Positions 19,620-29,756 of a stretch of DNA of 64,000 nt are shown here, in pieces (the first letter of the stretch is position 1; every line of letters starts with the position of its first letter). Under the pieces are notes generated by a model, which was not told the DNA's origin, did not search any database, and saw only the letters and a list, made by a program, of their open reading frames with translations. Position numbers and translations under genes: made by a program. Source of the stretch: Paenibacillaceae bacterium GAS479 (lineage in GTDB: Bacteria > Bacillota > Bacilli > Paenibacillales > Paenibacillaceae); NCBI GenBank assembly GCA_900105225.1, contig LT629764.1, positions 1,107,501-1,171,500 on the forward strand. Reading direction: 5' to 3'.

Positions 19620-21663
19620 GGAACGTCACCTCCTTATACAGCTGATAGCCAAAGTCCCATAGGTTGAAGGTAAGACCGGCGGTGACGGCGACGAAAATCC
19701 AGATTACGCCGACCGTAACGGCGGTCGTGATCGAATTCCGAATATTCTCAATGAATTCGAAGTTGTGGGTAACTTGAGCCTTCACGATAAAGAGAGTAAA
19801 GATCCATAACCACATCACAATAGATAAGGACGAAATCAATACTTTCTCCTCAAGCACCAAAATGTTGGACAATATCAGAATTGGTATCGTAAATACGACA
19901 AATGGCATCATCGCAAATATCGATCCCTGAAGCACTTCGCGGAAACGTCCTTCTCCATCTTTGATCGTGCTGACCAAATAGTTCGCGACGATCCAAGTTA
20001 TAATTGGAGCTAGGAACGGAAGCAAACTCTTCCACCATATGATGGTGTTCAGATTCACCGGGAAGAAGATGAATCCGGTCCAATAATCTCTGGCGATTTT
20101 CGCTAAAATGACCAGAAGCGCAACAATAAAGAGCGATAAGTACGAGACATTCCTCCCTTTCAGGCGGTAAAAGCCTTCAAAGGGGTGCAGCATCGTATAA
20201 AGAGCAGTTCGCAAGTCATCCAATACCGTTTGTATGACCTTTGGCAGGCGTCGCTTGAGCGCACCGGCATAAGGCTTCACGGCAAAACGGTACAGAAGCC
20301 ATAAAGCGATCAGCGATACGAGCGTGTGAATGAAGTATTTTTCGATCCAGCGCATCCGGTACGTCCAGAACGCTTCCGAATACCCTTCCGCATCATAGGT
20401 AATTTTGAAGTACGACATCGCCGCCTCGATATTTCCTTCTTTATTCGCTACCTCAGCGAGGCCGCTATAAATTAGGCTGATTAGCTCGTTCTGCCTAATA
20501 ACCTCTTCCCAGCTCGCCTTGCTCTTCTCGTAATCTCCATCGTAATAATCCGTAGCCGCCTGGAAAAATGTATCGCCGAAGCTTGCTCGATTAAAGATTT
20601 GAATTAGATTAAGATTGCTGTCCAGCACGATCAAATCGTTGCGAGAGTTGATATCGATGCTCACCGGATTGGAAAGAATGCCCTTCTGATCCGGCTCCTG
20701 CAGCACTTTTCCGAAACGGAATAGCTCCTCGCCGCTTGGGCTATAGATCGTAATCGTGCCTTTGCCGCGCGTGTCCCGGCTCACCAGTCGCTGATCCAGC
20801 ACATAGATGAACTGCTTGTCATCAAGGGCGATATCGACAATCTGTGCGGAATCATGCATAAGCCCTTTAAGATTGCTGGTTCCGCCAGCGTTAAGCTGTT
20901 TGACCTGGTCTTTTTCTACTCCAGTGGTCGTTGTAAAAATAAATCCTTCATCGCTAAGCGTCACGTTGCTGACTTCTTGCGGGCGAATCGCCGTTTCCTT
21001 GTCCAACTGCTCCTTTGTAAAAATGAGCCGCTTGATCCGGTCCATCAGCGTAGCTTGCGATTTGTTTCCGCCGAAGAAGCCTGTAAATTCATCCTCTTTG
21101 TTAATCCGCATCAGGCCTTGATAGGAGCCGCGGGATACTGCGTACAACATGTTGCGGTCATCCACGACAATTTTGGTCGGGACAAAATAATAGCTTTCCG
21201 GTAAAAACTGCGAATCCGGTTTTTTCAACTCTTTCTTAAAAACACCTTCACTGTTGTAAATGGCAACGCGTTGGTTGCCTGTGTCCGCCACATAGATCAT
21301 TCCGTCATGTGTGACGAACACCCCTTCAGGCTCGCTGAGTTTTCCCTTTCCTTCCTCTGTGCCGATGGTGCGAATCCATTTGCCACGCCCATCCAAATGC
21401 ACGATGCGGTTGTTTCCCGTATCCGCCACATATATGTCGTCGTTGTCGGCCACGAACAAATCCGACGGCCGATTAAGAGCGGTGTCGCCTGAGCCGGCGA
21501 TCATATCTCCAGTCATATAGACATCCTGCATATAGGAGATCCATTCCGAACCCGTGCCATGATTTACGTAAAACGTATCGTAAGGCTCCGATGCGTTGGC
21601 GGAGGCGGGAAAAAGCATGATGAAGATAAGTGCGATCCAAACGATTTTCCTGCTTTTAAGCAT
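19612..21663 (-). CDS. NHL beta-propeller / YIP1 membrane fusion protein
   Basis: The start is the ATG at 21663, with AAGGAGGGG six bases upstream. The 683-residue protein has a signal peptide (about 1-25) and an extracellular NHL beta-propeller (about 45-360) whose blades share the DDIYVADTGNNRIVHLD pattern. A short TPR-like helical part (about 370-440, YYDGDYEKSKASWEEVI) precedes several membrane helices from about residue 455 that form a YIP1-type domain. It sits between the two permease sets, overlapping DUF5696 by eight bases. The architecture suggests an outside sensor or scaffold linked to a membrane domain, perhaps organising the two importers. No catalytic motif is visible and the role is unknown. 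Confidence 0.75.
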   Translation of the reverse strand: MLKSRKIVWIALIFIMLFPASANASEPYDTFYVNHGTGSEWISYMQDVYMTGDMIAGSGDTALNRPSDLFVADNDDIYVADTGNNRIVHLDGRGKWIRTIGTEEGKGKLSEPEGVFVTHDGMIYVADTGNQRVAIYNSEGVFKKELKKPDSQFLPESYYFVPTKIVVDDRNMLYAVSRGSYQGLMRINKEDEFTGFFGGNKSQATLMDRIKRLIFTKEQLDKETAIRPQEVSNVTLSDEGFIFTTTTGVEKDQVKQLNAGGTSNLKGLMHDSAQIVDIALDDKQFIYVLDQRLVSRDTRGKGTITIYSPSGEELFRFGKVLQEPDQKGILSNPVSIDINSRNDLIVLDSNLNLIQIFNRASFGDTFFQAATDYYDGDYEKSKASWEEVIRQNELISLIYSGLAEVANKEGNIEAAMSYFKITYDAEGYSEAFWTYRMRWIEKYFIHTLVSLIALWLLYRFAVKPYAGALKRRLPKVIQTVLDDLRTALYTMLHPFEGFYRLKGRNVSYLSLFIVALLVILAKIARDYWTGFIFFPVNLNTIIWWKSLLPFLAPIITWIVANYLVSTIKDGEGRFREVLQGSIFAMMPFVVFTIPILILSNILVLEEKVLISSLSIVMWLWIFTLFIVKAQVTHNFEFIENIRNSITTAVTVGVIWIFVAVTAGLTFNLWDFGYQLYKEVTFLG

Positions 21664-21710
21664 GCAAGCCCCTCCTTCCCGATCCACTTGCGTTTTGCTG
21701 CGCTCCGCCA

Positions 21711-22583
21711 TCATTTCACGCCGGAATGGACCATCGTTTCCATCATCCTTTTTTGGAACAAAAGAAAAATAATCAAGTTTGGCAAAAACATGAGCAGTCC
21801 GGCAGCCGCCGCAATTCCCTGTCCGGCAATCGTGTTACCGCCCGTTCCAGCAGAAGCCAAAGTCGAAATGTAATACGGTAGCGTTTTCATCGTTTCGTCC
21901 TGCATGAATAGAGTGGATGCCTGCGTGTCGCCCCAGACGGCCTGAATCGTAATGATCGCAATCGTCGCGACCGCCGGGAATGCCAGCGGTAGAATGAGCT
22001 TTACGAAAATCCGCAGCTCGGTTGCGCCGTCGATTTTGGCCGCCTCGATTAAATCGTTCGGAATCTGGTCAATGAACTGTTTCATTAGAAACACAGCTAC
22101 CGGTGAGGCAACGAACGGCAGGATATGCCCAAAATACGTATTATTGATATCCAGCCAGCTGATGATAAGGTAGCGCGGAATGCCTACCGTCTCGGGCGCA
22201 TACATAAGAGACAGCATAATAACGCCCATTACCAGCGACTTGAAATAAAACTTGTGCTTCGACAGTACGTATGCGGCCAATAAGCTGGTGAAAATAACCG
22301 CAAACAGCGTACATACAACGACTATCAGGCTGTTGAACACATAGCGGGTGAACGGCACGGCGCCGGCCGACGTTTTCATAATAAGATCGTTGAAGTTCTG
22401 AAACGTCGGCTGCCGCACGATAAACGTCGGCGGGTAATTAAACAATTCGCTGAACGGCTTGAAAGCATGATTGAAAATAAAGAGGATGGGGAGAAACAGA
22501 AACGCCGCCAGGAGCATCAGCGAGATCAGCAGCACGATCTCCGACCAGCTCATTTTCTTAAACTGATAAATAATAGCTCCCAC
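21711..22583 (-). CDS. Sugar ABC transporter permease, MalG-type (first importer)
   Basis: The 290-residue protein starts at a GTG with GAAGGTGA upstream, two bases after the preceding permease stop. Six membrane segments and the EAA loop IEAAKIDGATELRIFVKLILP identify a CUT1 permease. Its end lies 47 bases before the NHL-YIP1 start. It works with the MalF-type subunit at 22586-23545 and most likely receives substrate from the CBM-bearing binding protein encoded just upstream. Confidence 0.93.
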   Translation of the reverse strand: MGAIIYQFKKMSWSEIVLLISLMLLAAFLFLPILFIFNHAFKPFSELFNYPPTFIVRQPTFQNFNDLIMKTSAGAVPFTRYVFNSLIVVVCTLFAVIFTSLLAAYVLSKHKFYFKSLVMGVIMLSLMYAPETVGIPRYLIISWLDINNTYFGHILPFVASPVAVFLMKQFIDQIPNDLIEAAKIDGATELRIFVKLILPLAFPAVATIAIITIQAVWGDTQASTLFMQDETMKTLPYYISTLASAGTGGNTIAGQGIAAAAGLLMFLPNLIIFLLFQKRMMETMVHSGVK

Positions 22584-22585
22584 CG

Positions 22586-23545
22586 CTATTCACCTTCCTT
22601 CGGACCAAACAGGCGGTAGCTGAGTCTCATGGCAAAATAAGAGATGACGAGCAGGACGATAGATACCATGGAAGCATAACCTAGCTCATACCTTTGGAAC
22701 GCGTAGTCATCAACATGGTTTAGGATGAGATGTCCGGAATACTGCGGGCTGACCGGGCCGCCCGCCAGCTGTGATGAAATCGCGCCAGCCTTCAGCGTTC
22801 CGACAATCGCCATGACCGAGCTGAACAACATCTGCGGCTTCATTGAAGGAACGGTGATATAGTAAATCTCCTGCAGGCGGTTGGCTATTCCATCGATGCG
22901 GCCCGCCTCGTACAGCTCGCGGTTGACCGTATCAAAGCCGGCCAGCATGGCCAGAAATCCGACGTTGAAGCCCATCCATACGGTAACTACAATCATGATG
23001 TTCAGGAAGTAATCCGGCGACTGCAACCACAAAATCGGTGCATTTATGAAGCCGAACTTCATTAAAAAATTGTTGAGATAACCGACATAATCTCCACTGA
23101 ACGCCGCTTGCCACACAACAGTGAGTGCGATTCCCCCGACCATGGAAGGCGCGTAAATCGCCAGCGCAACAATGTCTCGGATACTCTTGGGCAGCTGATA
23201 AATAAGCCATGCCAGGAAAAACGTCAGTGCGTATCCAACCGGCCCGACAAAAAAGGCAAACTTGATTGTGTTGGGCAAAGCGTATTTCATGAAAATCTGA
23301 TCTTGTGTAATCAGCGTAATAAAATTATCAAACCCGACAAACTTGGGCGTATGAAATCCGTCGTATGAAGTGAAGCTCATAAACATCGCCATAAACACCG
23401 GAACAAGGATGAACAGGGCGAAACAGATTAGAAACGGCGCCAGAAAGATGAAAGAAAGACGTTGCTTCCATAGTGACGACAGCATTTTTTGCAGCGGAAA
23501 TCCTGGCGCCATGCGCGTGGGATTAGTCGTTAGATTCGGTTTCAT
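22586..23545 (-). CDS. Sugar ABC transporter permease, MalF-type (first importer)
   Basis: I place the start at the ATG at 23545, which overlaps the preceding stop by one base (TAATG); a G-rich sequence (GGGGGG) precedes it. The 319-residue protein has a basic N-terminus, six membrane segments (first FIFLAPFLICFALFILVPVF) and the EAA loop YEAGRIDGIANRLQEIYYITVP. It forms the first pore with the protein at 21711-22583. Confidence 0.92.
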   Translation of the reverse strand: MKPNLTTNPTRMAPGFPLQKMLSSLWKQRLSFIFLAPFLICFALFILVPVFMAMFMSFTSYDGFHTPKFVGFDNFITLITQDQIFMKYALPNTIKFAFFVGPVGYALTFFLAWLIYQLPKSIRDIVALAIYAPSMVGGIALTVVWQAAFSGDYVGYLNNFLMKFGFINAPILWLQSPDYFLNIMIVVTVWMGFNVGFLAMLAGFDTVNRELYEAGRIDGIANRLQEIYYITVPSMKPQMLFSSVMAIVGTLKAGAISSQLAGGPVSPQYSGHLILNHVDDYAFQRYELGYASMVSIVLLVISYFAMRLSYRLFGPKEGE

Positions 23546-26472
23546 TAACGAGAGGCCCCCCAATCGTATGGCTGAATGTCGGATTCGATATGTAAATTCT
23601 CATCCGATTTGATTCCAAGATTTTGCTGCTTTCTAACCATTTCTCGCTGGAGCGAATTAATCGATGTGTCCAACGAGTCCTTAGGAGGAACCTTTTTCAC
23701 GACAACTCGATTCCAAGCAAAGTCCATCTCACGGGTAAGGAAGTAACCGCCCGGCACGATTGGTATATTTTTAACCCAGCGATTCTGTTCCAGAATAGGA
23801 GTCAAATGATCCGGCGACCAAGGCATACTTGCCAGCGCGTTCATATTTGCCGTATTCCAGCGGAACTCCACTCCGAAATAGGATTCGATATTACTGCCGT
23901 ATTGACGCTGAACCTCATCCGATGTCCACCATTTGAGGAAAGTCCAGGCGTCGTCTTTTTTATTGCTTTTCTCCATAATCATTGAGGACATCTGTACGTT
24001 TTGCGCCCATCTTTCGATTTGGCCGTTCTTCTCAATGCCCGGGATCGGCGCAATTGCCCAGTCTCCGCGAATTTCCGGCGCCGAGGACAGCAGCTGCAGG
24101 TAGGTGGTGAAATCGGCTACCCCAATCGGCATATCTCCCTGCTTGAAGTGATTAAAGAAGGAAGGTACGTCTTTCGGAAGACCGTACTTGCTAAACAGTT
24201 CCGTCCACAGCTTGAAAGCTTCATAGGATGCATCGGTATCAAACCCGGGACTAAGACCGTTCTTCTTATAGAACTCTGTCCCATACATATAGAAAAACGG
24301 CGTGTAATCTTTATTCGGATAATAGAAGGTCATGCCAGCCTCTTGCAGCGATGGAAGCAGCTTTTTCACATCATCCCAAGTTTGCGGCACTTCAACCCCA
24401 AGCCGTTCCATAACGCTCTTCCGATAAAACATCAGATGGAAAACCTGCGTCTCCGGCAGCGCGTATACGCCCTGATCATATTGGAAGGAACGCATTCCGC
24501 CTGGATGAAAACGCTTTGCAATTTCGTCATAATCGCTGAACTGCTTTAAGTCCGCCGCTGCTTTACGCATCCCATATTCGACAGGAGTATCCTGCACAAC
24601 TCCAAGCGCAACATCCGGCTGGTCGCCGCCTGCATTACTCAGCAACAGAGCGTTCGGATCAGGCATCAAATTGACGTTCACCTTGATTCCATATTTCTCT
24701 GTAAAGTCCTGGTTAATCATCTCCTGAAGCAGATTGGCGTAGTCCCTGCTGCGGCCGATCCAAACTTCCAGACTGTCTTTCTCGCTGAACTCACGAGTAT
24801 CGTATTTTTGATAAAAAGTGCGAAGGAAATTGTTCGCCATATACGGAACCTGGACAACTGCGCTGGACTCTTTAAACTTAGCCTTTGCGCTCGGCTCGCG
24901 CACGACCAGAAAATCAACGGTCATGCTTTGCAGGTTGTAGGATTCGAACCATGCCCCAAGTTTGGACTCCAAATCCGGGAAAGATCTCAGCGAATTCGGA
25001 ATTTTATCAACGTCAGCTAACATTTCGTCAACAATGGAAATGCCGGTTTTAATCGTATTCGTAGCTGTCGACGTGTTCTGATTCAATCCAGTCAAATATT
25101 TAGTGATTGTTTCGAGCCTATCTCTGATCGATTGCAGCCGTGGCTGAATGTCCGGGATATAGTTTTCCAGATCCCAGGTGCGGGTGCTGTCACCGCTATT
25201 AGCACCGTAATCACCGGTAACTTTCCGGACTTCTCTCTCAAGCTCGTAAATATCGTCAATCGTAGCGCTAAGGGAAAGGTAAGGACTGTTGACCCCCGAT
25301 GCATCCGCAGTCATACGTATAACGTGTTTGCCTTTTTCCAGATGGAACTGGTATGGCTTTCCTTCCGCATCTTGAAGGGTGTATATGTCCAGTCTCTTGT
25401 TGTAGGGGAAGGTGTAGTGAAGCAAGTCGCTGAATGGAACTTTGCCGTCAATCATAATCGTACGGTATACGTTGGTATTACCTTGGTAACGCTGGAAATA
25501 TTTCACGTCAATCTCATACATGCCAGTCTCCGGCACTTCATACTCCCATTCAATCCACTCGCCGGGCTTTTTCCAGCGCTCCCCGTCTATAACGTTGTAC
25601 TTTACTTTTCCAGCAGGGTCTGGAGACACATAGGCCTCATTACGGCTGCCTGTCTGGACGGAGGTATGTGATTTCTGTAAGTAGCGCTCTGCCTCGATTT
25701 TAGTGAACCAGGATTTCCCTGAATCTTTTGCCTCGGTGTTTTTCAAATAATCTTCGTACGTTGGAATTTGAGCAGGAGCAATAAATCGAATTGTTTTCCA
25801 GAGCATTGGCTCGTTTTGAGCCTCGAAACGGACGGTATGTTTGCCTTTTGTCATGAAAAACTCCAGCGGTTTGGAAGAAATATTGAAGTCGGAATAGACC
25901 ATCGACTTCCAACCTGGAATCTGCTCTTGTTGGGAACGGATTTCATTTCCGAGCACATCTTTGTTATAAGGAACGGTTTTATCCCGCCAATACTTCACAA
26001 ATTCTATGATACCGGTTTCAAAAAACGGGGCTTTCCCGTCTATTTTCAGCCCATAGTTGATCGATACGCTGCTTTCGCTCCCCGATTGGTACAGCACCTC
26101 AAGATTGTAAAGGCCATCCTCCGGAATATCGACCTCCCATTCTACGGCGCCGCTTGCATTTTTCCAATCCAGAACTTCCGCTCCAGACTCCGCGTCCTTG
26201 AATTTCTCGATTTTTGCATCATCGGTAACTAGCGTATAGGCCGTTGCGGGGATCTCGATCGGCTGGCCAGCATAACTTTTTTTGCCGGATGCCGCATTTT
26301 CGCGCAGCAGGGACTGATAGTACGGAATGCCCTGCTCGTTCTTCTGGGGCATCTTCAGGTTATCCGCTGAAACTGCCGTAAAGGAGTTTTTATCGTTAAC
26401 AGCTTTAAAGCCATAGTACCCTGCGATGACGGCAACAATCGCTAAATATATTAGGGGCTTGCGATATTTCAT
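23545..26472 (-). CDS. Membrane-anchored solute-binding protein with two CBM-like domains
   Basis: The ATG at 26472 has GGAGG seven to eight bases upstream. The 975-residue protein has an N-terminal membrane anchor (KPLIYLAIVAVIAGYYGF) but no lipobox cysteine. Two related beta-sandwich modules follow at about 70-235 and 255-400; both contain a VEWE/IEWE..VPE..GxYxxxV pattern typical of CBM6/35-like folds. A helical linker (about 400-560) leads to a family 1 solute-binding domain (about 565-930, with TWDDVKKLLPSLQEAGMTFY and AWTFLKWW). It is roughly twice the usual SBP length. It likely captures polysaccharide ends or long oligosaccharides at the membrane for the permeases encoded next. The CBM assignment is by pattern only. 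Confidence 0.85.
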   Translation of the reverse strand: MKYRKPLIYLAIVAVIAGYYGFKAVNDKNSFTAVSADNLKMPQKNEQGIPYYQSLLRENAASGKKSYAGQPIEIPATAYTLVTDDAKIEKFKDAESGAEVLDWKNASGAVEWEVDIPEDGLYNLEVLYQSGSESSVSINYGLKIDGKAPFFETGIIEFVKYWRDKTVPYNKDVLGNEIRSQQEQIPGWKSMVYSDFNISSKPLEFFMTKGKHTVRFEAQNEPMLWKTIRFIAPAQIPTYEDYLKNTEAKDSGKSWFTKIEAERYLQKSHTSVQTGSRNEAYVSPDPAGKVKYNVIDGERWKKPGEWIEWEYEVPETGMYEIDVKYFQRYQGNTNVYRTIMIDGKVPFSDLLHYTFPYNKRLDIYTLQDAEGKPYQFHLEKGKHVIRMTADASGVNSPYLSLSATIDDIYELEREVRKVTGDYGANSGDSTRTWDLENYIPDIQPRLQSIRDRLETITKYLTGLNQNTSTATNTIKTGISIVDEMLADVDKIPNSLRSFPDLESKLGAWFESYNLQSMTVDFLVVREPSAKAKFKESSAVVQVPYMANNFLRTFYQKYDTREFSEKDSLEVWIGRSRDYANLLQEMINQDFTEKYGIKVNVNLMPDPNALLLSNAGGDQPDVALGVVQDTPVEYGMRKAAADLKQFSDYDEIAKRFHPGGMRSFQYDQGVYALPETQVFHLMFYRKSVMERLGVEVPQTWDDVKKLLPSLQEAGMTFYYPNKDYTPFFYMYGTEFYKKNGLSPGFDTDASYEAFKLWTELFSKYGLPKDVPSFFNHFKQGDMPIGVADFTTYLQLLSSAPEIRGDWAIAPIPGIEKNGQIERWAQNVQMSSMIMEKSNKKDDAWTFLKWWTSDEVQRQYGSNIESYFGVEFRWNTANMNALASMPWSPDHLTPILEQNRWVKNIPIVPGGYFLTREMDFAWNRVVVKKVPPKDSLDTSINSLQREMVRKQQNLGIKSDENLHIESDIQPYDWGASR

Positions 26473-26491
26473 GAGAATGCCTCCGTTCCAT

Positions 26492-27613
26492 CTAGCGGCA
26501 GATCGAATTTCCGGTCGTCTCGTCAAAGAAATGCGCTTTATCCATTTGCAGCGCGATTTCCAACTTTTCTTCCGGCATATATTCTTCGCTGGCTTCAACG
26601 ATTCGGGAAATGACCTGCTCGTCGCCTAATTTCAAATACAGGAACGTATCCGCACCCATCAGCTCTTTAATCTCGATTAGAGCGTTTACTTTCCATTCCG
26701 GGAAGTTATTAACCTCCGCTCTTTCGCTGATGACATGCTCCGGGCGCAGACCAAGCACGATGGAACGCAGATTGTTTGGATTTAATTTGCGGATGTAAGG
26801 ATAGTAGGACTCCGGAATTCTCATGCGCATCCGCTTGTTCTCAAAGAAGAATCCGTCCGAGCTTTCTGTAATGGCACCTTTAATGAAGTTCATGGCAGGT
26901 GAACCGATAAATCCAGCTACGAACATATTACTTGGGTTGGAATAGACGACCGCAGGCGTATCCACCTGTTGGATGAGTCCGTCCTTCATAACGACTATCC
27001 GAGTTCCCATTGTCAAAGCTTCCGTCTGATCATGCGTAACGTAAACGGTTGTCGTTTTCAGCGTCCCGTGCATCTTGATCAGCTCCGCACGCGTCTGGGC
27101 TCTAAGCTTAGCATCCAGATTGGAGAGCGGTTCATCCATCAGAAACACCGCCGGTTCCCTTACGATTGCCCTGCCCAGAGCGACGCGCTGCTTTTGTCCG
27201 CCGGACAGCTGGCTTGGCTTTTTCTCCAAATGATTCGTAATTTCCAGGATGCGCGCCGCCCGCTTGACTCTCAGCTCGATTTCATGCTTCGCCACCTTGC
27301 GGAGCTTCAAGCCAAGCGCCATATTTTCGTAGACGGAAAGGTTCGGGTACAAGGCATAATTCTGGAATACCATGGCTATATCCCGGTCTTTCGGAGATAC
27401 ATAGTTAATGAAGCGGCTGCCGATATAAATATCACCTTTCGAAACTTCCTCCAGCCCCGAAAGCATACGCAGCGTAGTCGTTTTTCCGCAGCCGGAAGGG
27501 CCGACCAAAACCAGGAATTCCCCGTCTGCGATCTCGAGCTGGAAGTCCTTTACGGAAGGTTCCTTTTCGGACTTGTAATATTTGTAGACGTTACGAAATG
27601 AAACACTCGCCAT
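26492..27613 (-). CDS. Sugar ABC transporter ATP-binding protein (MsmK/UgpC type)
   Basis: The 373-residue protein has Walker [11 protein letters not shown]-loop [14 protein letters not shown], signature [14 protein letters not shown], Walker [13 protein letters not shown] and the His-loop [12 protein letters not shown]-terminal TOBE/MalK-like domain carries LRPEHV. The start has GAAGGTGAG upstream. It is the only ATPase in a locus with two permease pairs, so it probably energises both, as MsmK-type ATPases do in other Firmicutes. Only 19 bases separate it from the CBM-SBP gene. Confidence 0.95.
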   Translation of the reverse strand: MASVSFRNVYKYYKSEKEPSVKDFQLEIADGEFLVLVGPSGCGKTTTLRMLSGLEEVSKGDIYIGSRFINYVSPKDRDIAMVFQNYALYPNLSVYENMALGLKLRKVAKHEIELRVKRAARILEITNHLEKKPSQLSGGQKQRVALGRAIVREPAVFLMDEPLSNLDAKLRAQTRAELIKMHGTLKTTTVYVTHDQTEALTMGTRIVVMKDGLIQQVDTPAVVYSNPSNMFVAGFIGSPAMNFIKGAITESSDGFFFENKRMRMRIPESYYPYIRKLNPNNLRSIVLGLRPEHVISERAEVNNFPEWKVNALIEIKELMGADTFLYLKLGDEQVISRIVEASEEYMPEEKLEIALQMDKAHFFDETTGNSICR

Positions 27614-27676
27614 TATGACTCACCTTCGCTTTCCTGTTAAGTCATCCATTAGAATGCGCTTTCATTTTGTCCCTTA

Positions 27677-29461
27677 TTAGAAAGCTATTCCTTTTTCTTT
27701 CCACAGCTCATCTAACATTAACGACGCATAATTGTTGCTCAGATCAATCGTCTCCGATCCGATCGTCCCTTGCTGTTGATCCTCCAAGAAATCGTTGTTT
27801 TCAATAATAATATTTTTACAGTTGCGGAACGATAGTGTGCTCATCGATGAGACGGTAGCCGGATAGCGCTCCGAGCGCTCCACTGTATTGCCCGAGAAAA
27901 CGATGCCGTCCACCGAATTTGCGTTGACAAGCGTCGGATGAAAAGTGATGAAACGGTTGTCCTCGATGCGAATGTTGGCGTGATAACAGTCCTTATGCGG
28001 AGGATCAGGCTTGATCTCCGGATCGATGTCTATCGCCGCTTGCCCCCATTGCGGATAGCAGTAATTGCAATCCTGGAACGTATTGTTGCGAATCATGATG
28101 TCTTGAACAGCGCCGGATTCGTACCAATGGTTGCCGTCTCCCGATATTTTGATACCGGCTCCCGCCGAACTGAAAATATTTTGCTCCACTAGCACTTTCC
28201 CTGCAGTCGTAATCAGAAAACCTCTCGCCCGGTTTGCTCTGGCTATGCATTTGCGGACGGTAAGATCGGCCTTCCAAGATATGTTCTCGATCAAATCCTC
28301 GGCTCCTACAGACTCCGGAAGCTTCTGGGTGAAAGTGACCAGGCTGTATTCCGGGTTAAGCATTTTCACTTCCTTCACTACCCCTAGCTCATAGGGCAGC
28401 AGCGATGTCCGATCCAAGAACCTTACGGTTTCACCAGGACTTGCGATCATAGCACCTCTTTGCTGTGAATGCACCAGTTGGATCATAATCGTATTCTCGT
28501 TCACGCGTTCCGCAATCGGAGTATAAATGCCGTGAACATTGAGTGGATCATCCATCTGATTCTCGAACAGGCAGCCTTCCAGTAAGATCGTCCCCCGGCA
28601 ATATACAAAGTGGGTTGCATCAGCTGCTGTGGAGAACAGCCGTCCCGAGCCCGGCTTGATCATTACGTTAAACGCGTTCAACGTAATGTTTTCGCTGCGC
28701 TGCGCGATAACTCCCATGCCGATTGTATGATACATATTGATGGAAGCTAGCTCAACCTCGGTGCTGTTGTTTATGAATACTCCCGGACAATCCCTGTAGC
28801 CGCACTGGAAAATAAGCGCATTGCCAACTCGCGGCATTTGCTCGCCAGCTCCATGGTAACGAATTTTGCCGGGGGCCAGTTCTTCCACTCGTAACTTCAG
28901 GTAGCTGCCGTAATTCAAGTAATCTCCAGTTCCATAAGCAGGGCTTTTCGTCGATGAATCCATTTCGATGATGCCTTTACATGGCTCCGTCCAACCCTCA
29001 CCTAGAAAAATCAGATTGCCGTCGACAACTTCATATGGGTATTCATTTGGTATTTCGACATCAAATGTCCCATCCCCTAGCGCAATTACTTCTCCTTGAG
29101 AAAGAATCGGTCGCTCCCAGTCGATGCTGGCATTTTTTACTGTAATGTCGTCGCAGCCGTCCAGTACAAATGGTACCGTCAAGCCATGAAAGATGAATTC
29201 TGAGCCTTGGCCATCAATCGTAAGCCCTTTCATTTCAAACAATGGAAAAGCGATCCTGCGGTTTTTGTCCTGATCATGGTTCGGAATAAAGTACTGTCTC
29301 TCTACTGCTTTATTCGGCCAGAAATGATAACGTCCCTTTGGAAACAGCAGCGTAGGTCTTTCCAGCTCTCTGCAGCTCTCAATCGCCCTGAATACAGCGA
29401 CGGTTGCATCCCTTTCTTGATCCGGCTTTACGCCAAAGTCCTGTATGTTGACAATAGACAC
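27677..29461 (-). CDS. GH110-like alpha-1,3-galactosidase, cytosolic beta-helix enzyme
   Basis: The frame opens at 29539, but the first ATGs lack ribosome binding sites. GATCGGAGAG sits eight bases before a GTG at 29461, giving a 594-residue protein starting SIVNIQDFGVKPDQ. The sequence is a right-handed beta-helix with PbH1-type turns (ENNDF, RNNTF, SGNTV). ATHFVYCRG followed by CLFENQMDDPLNVHG near residue 304 matches the GH110 active-site region, where the Asp pair is conserved. GH110 enzymes cleave alpha-1,3-linked galactose (blood group B, linear alpha-Gal, some algal galactans). No signal peptide is present, so it acts on imported sugars. It is the first gene after a strong promoter. 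The exact substrate is not deducible. Confidence 0.8.
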   Translation of the reverse strand: MSIVNIQDFGVKPDQERDATVAVFRAIESCRELERPTLLFPKGRYHFWPNKAVERQYFIPNHDQDKNRRIAFPLFEMKGLTIDGQGSEFIFHGLTVPFVLDGCDDITVKNASIDWERPILSQGEVIALGDGTFDVEIPNEYPYEVVDGNLIFLGEGWTEPCKGIIEMDSSTKSPAYGTGDYLNYGSYLKLRVEELAPGKIRYHGAGEQMPRVGNALIFQCGYRDCPGVFINNSTEVELASINMYHTIGMGVIAQRSENITLNAFNVMIKPGSGRLFSTAADATHFVYCRGTILLEGCLFENQMDDPLNVHGIYTPIAERVNENTIMIQLVHSQQRGAMIASPGETVRFLDRTSLLPYELGVVKEVKMLNPEYSLVTFTQKLPESVGAEDLIENISWKADLTVRKCIARANRARGFLITTAGKVLVEQNIFSSAGAGIKISGDGNHWYESGAVQDIMIRNNTFQDCNYCYPQWGQAAIDIDPEIKPDPPHKDCYHANIRIEDNRFITFHPTLVNANSVDGIVFSGNTVERSERYPATVSSMSTLSFRNCKNIIIENNDFLEDQQQGTIGSETIDLSNNYASLMLDELWKEKGIAF

Positions 29462-29585
29462 AATCATCTCTCCGATCGCAAAATCTCTCTTCATCCGATG
29501 TGTTCGGAAGCTTTCTGTCTCATATAATTCAATCACCATACTGATATTAACGTATAAATTATATTTATTACCTCGAATTGTTTCT

Positions 29586-29614
29586 AGTGTAATTTAGTTT
29601 AATTTAAACGTCAA
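29586..29614 (-). promoter_or_regulatory. Sigma-A promoter of the sugar-utilisation operon
   Basis: On minus, TTGACG (29609-29614) and TACACT (29586-29591) are separated by 17 bases, an excellent sigma-A arrangement about 125 bases upstream of the GTG start of the GH110-like gene. It should drive GH110, the ATPase and the following overlapping genes. Confidence 0.75.
29597..29609. promoter_or_regulatory. Palindromic operator candidate inside the promoter spacer
   Basis: GTTTAATTTAAAC is a perfect 6-1-6 palindrome lying between the -35 and -10 boxes. A bound repressor would block RNA polymerase. The LacI-type regulator encoded next door is the obvious candidate. Related boxes occur at 30852-30864 and 30887-30899. 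Confidence 0.6.
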
Positions 29615-29666
29615 CTAGTAATTTTTCTGGACGAGAAATCATACTGGTTAAATCCTTCCTCAAAAT

Positions 29667-29715
29667 AAAAAGGCCATCTGCTCCAGGAACAACGTTCCTC
29701 GAACCGATGGCCAAA
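29667..29715 (-). terminator. Terminator after the LacI-type regulator gene
   Basis: GGCCATC (29672-29678) pairs with GATGGCC (29706-29712) and an inner AGGAAC/GTTCCT stem extends the hairpin. On minus a TTTTTATTTT tail follows. It separates the regulator from the operon promoter. Confidence 0.85.
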
Positions 29716-29756
29716 ACGCCGACATAGGTCAGCAGCGCCCTTCTTCAGTATGCAGC

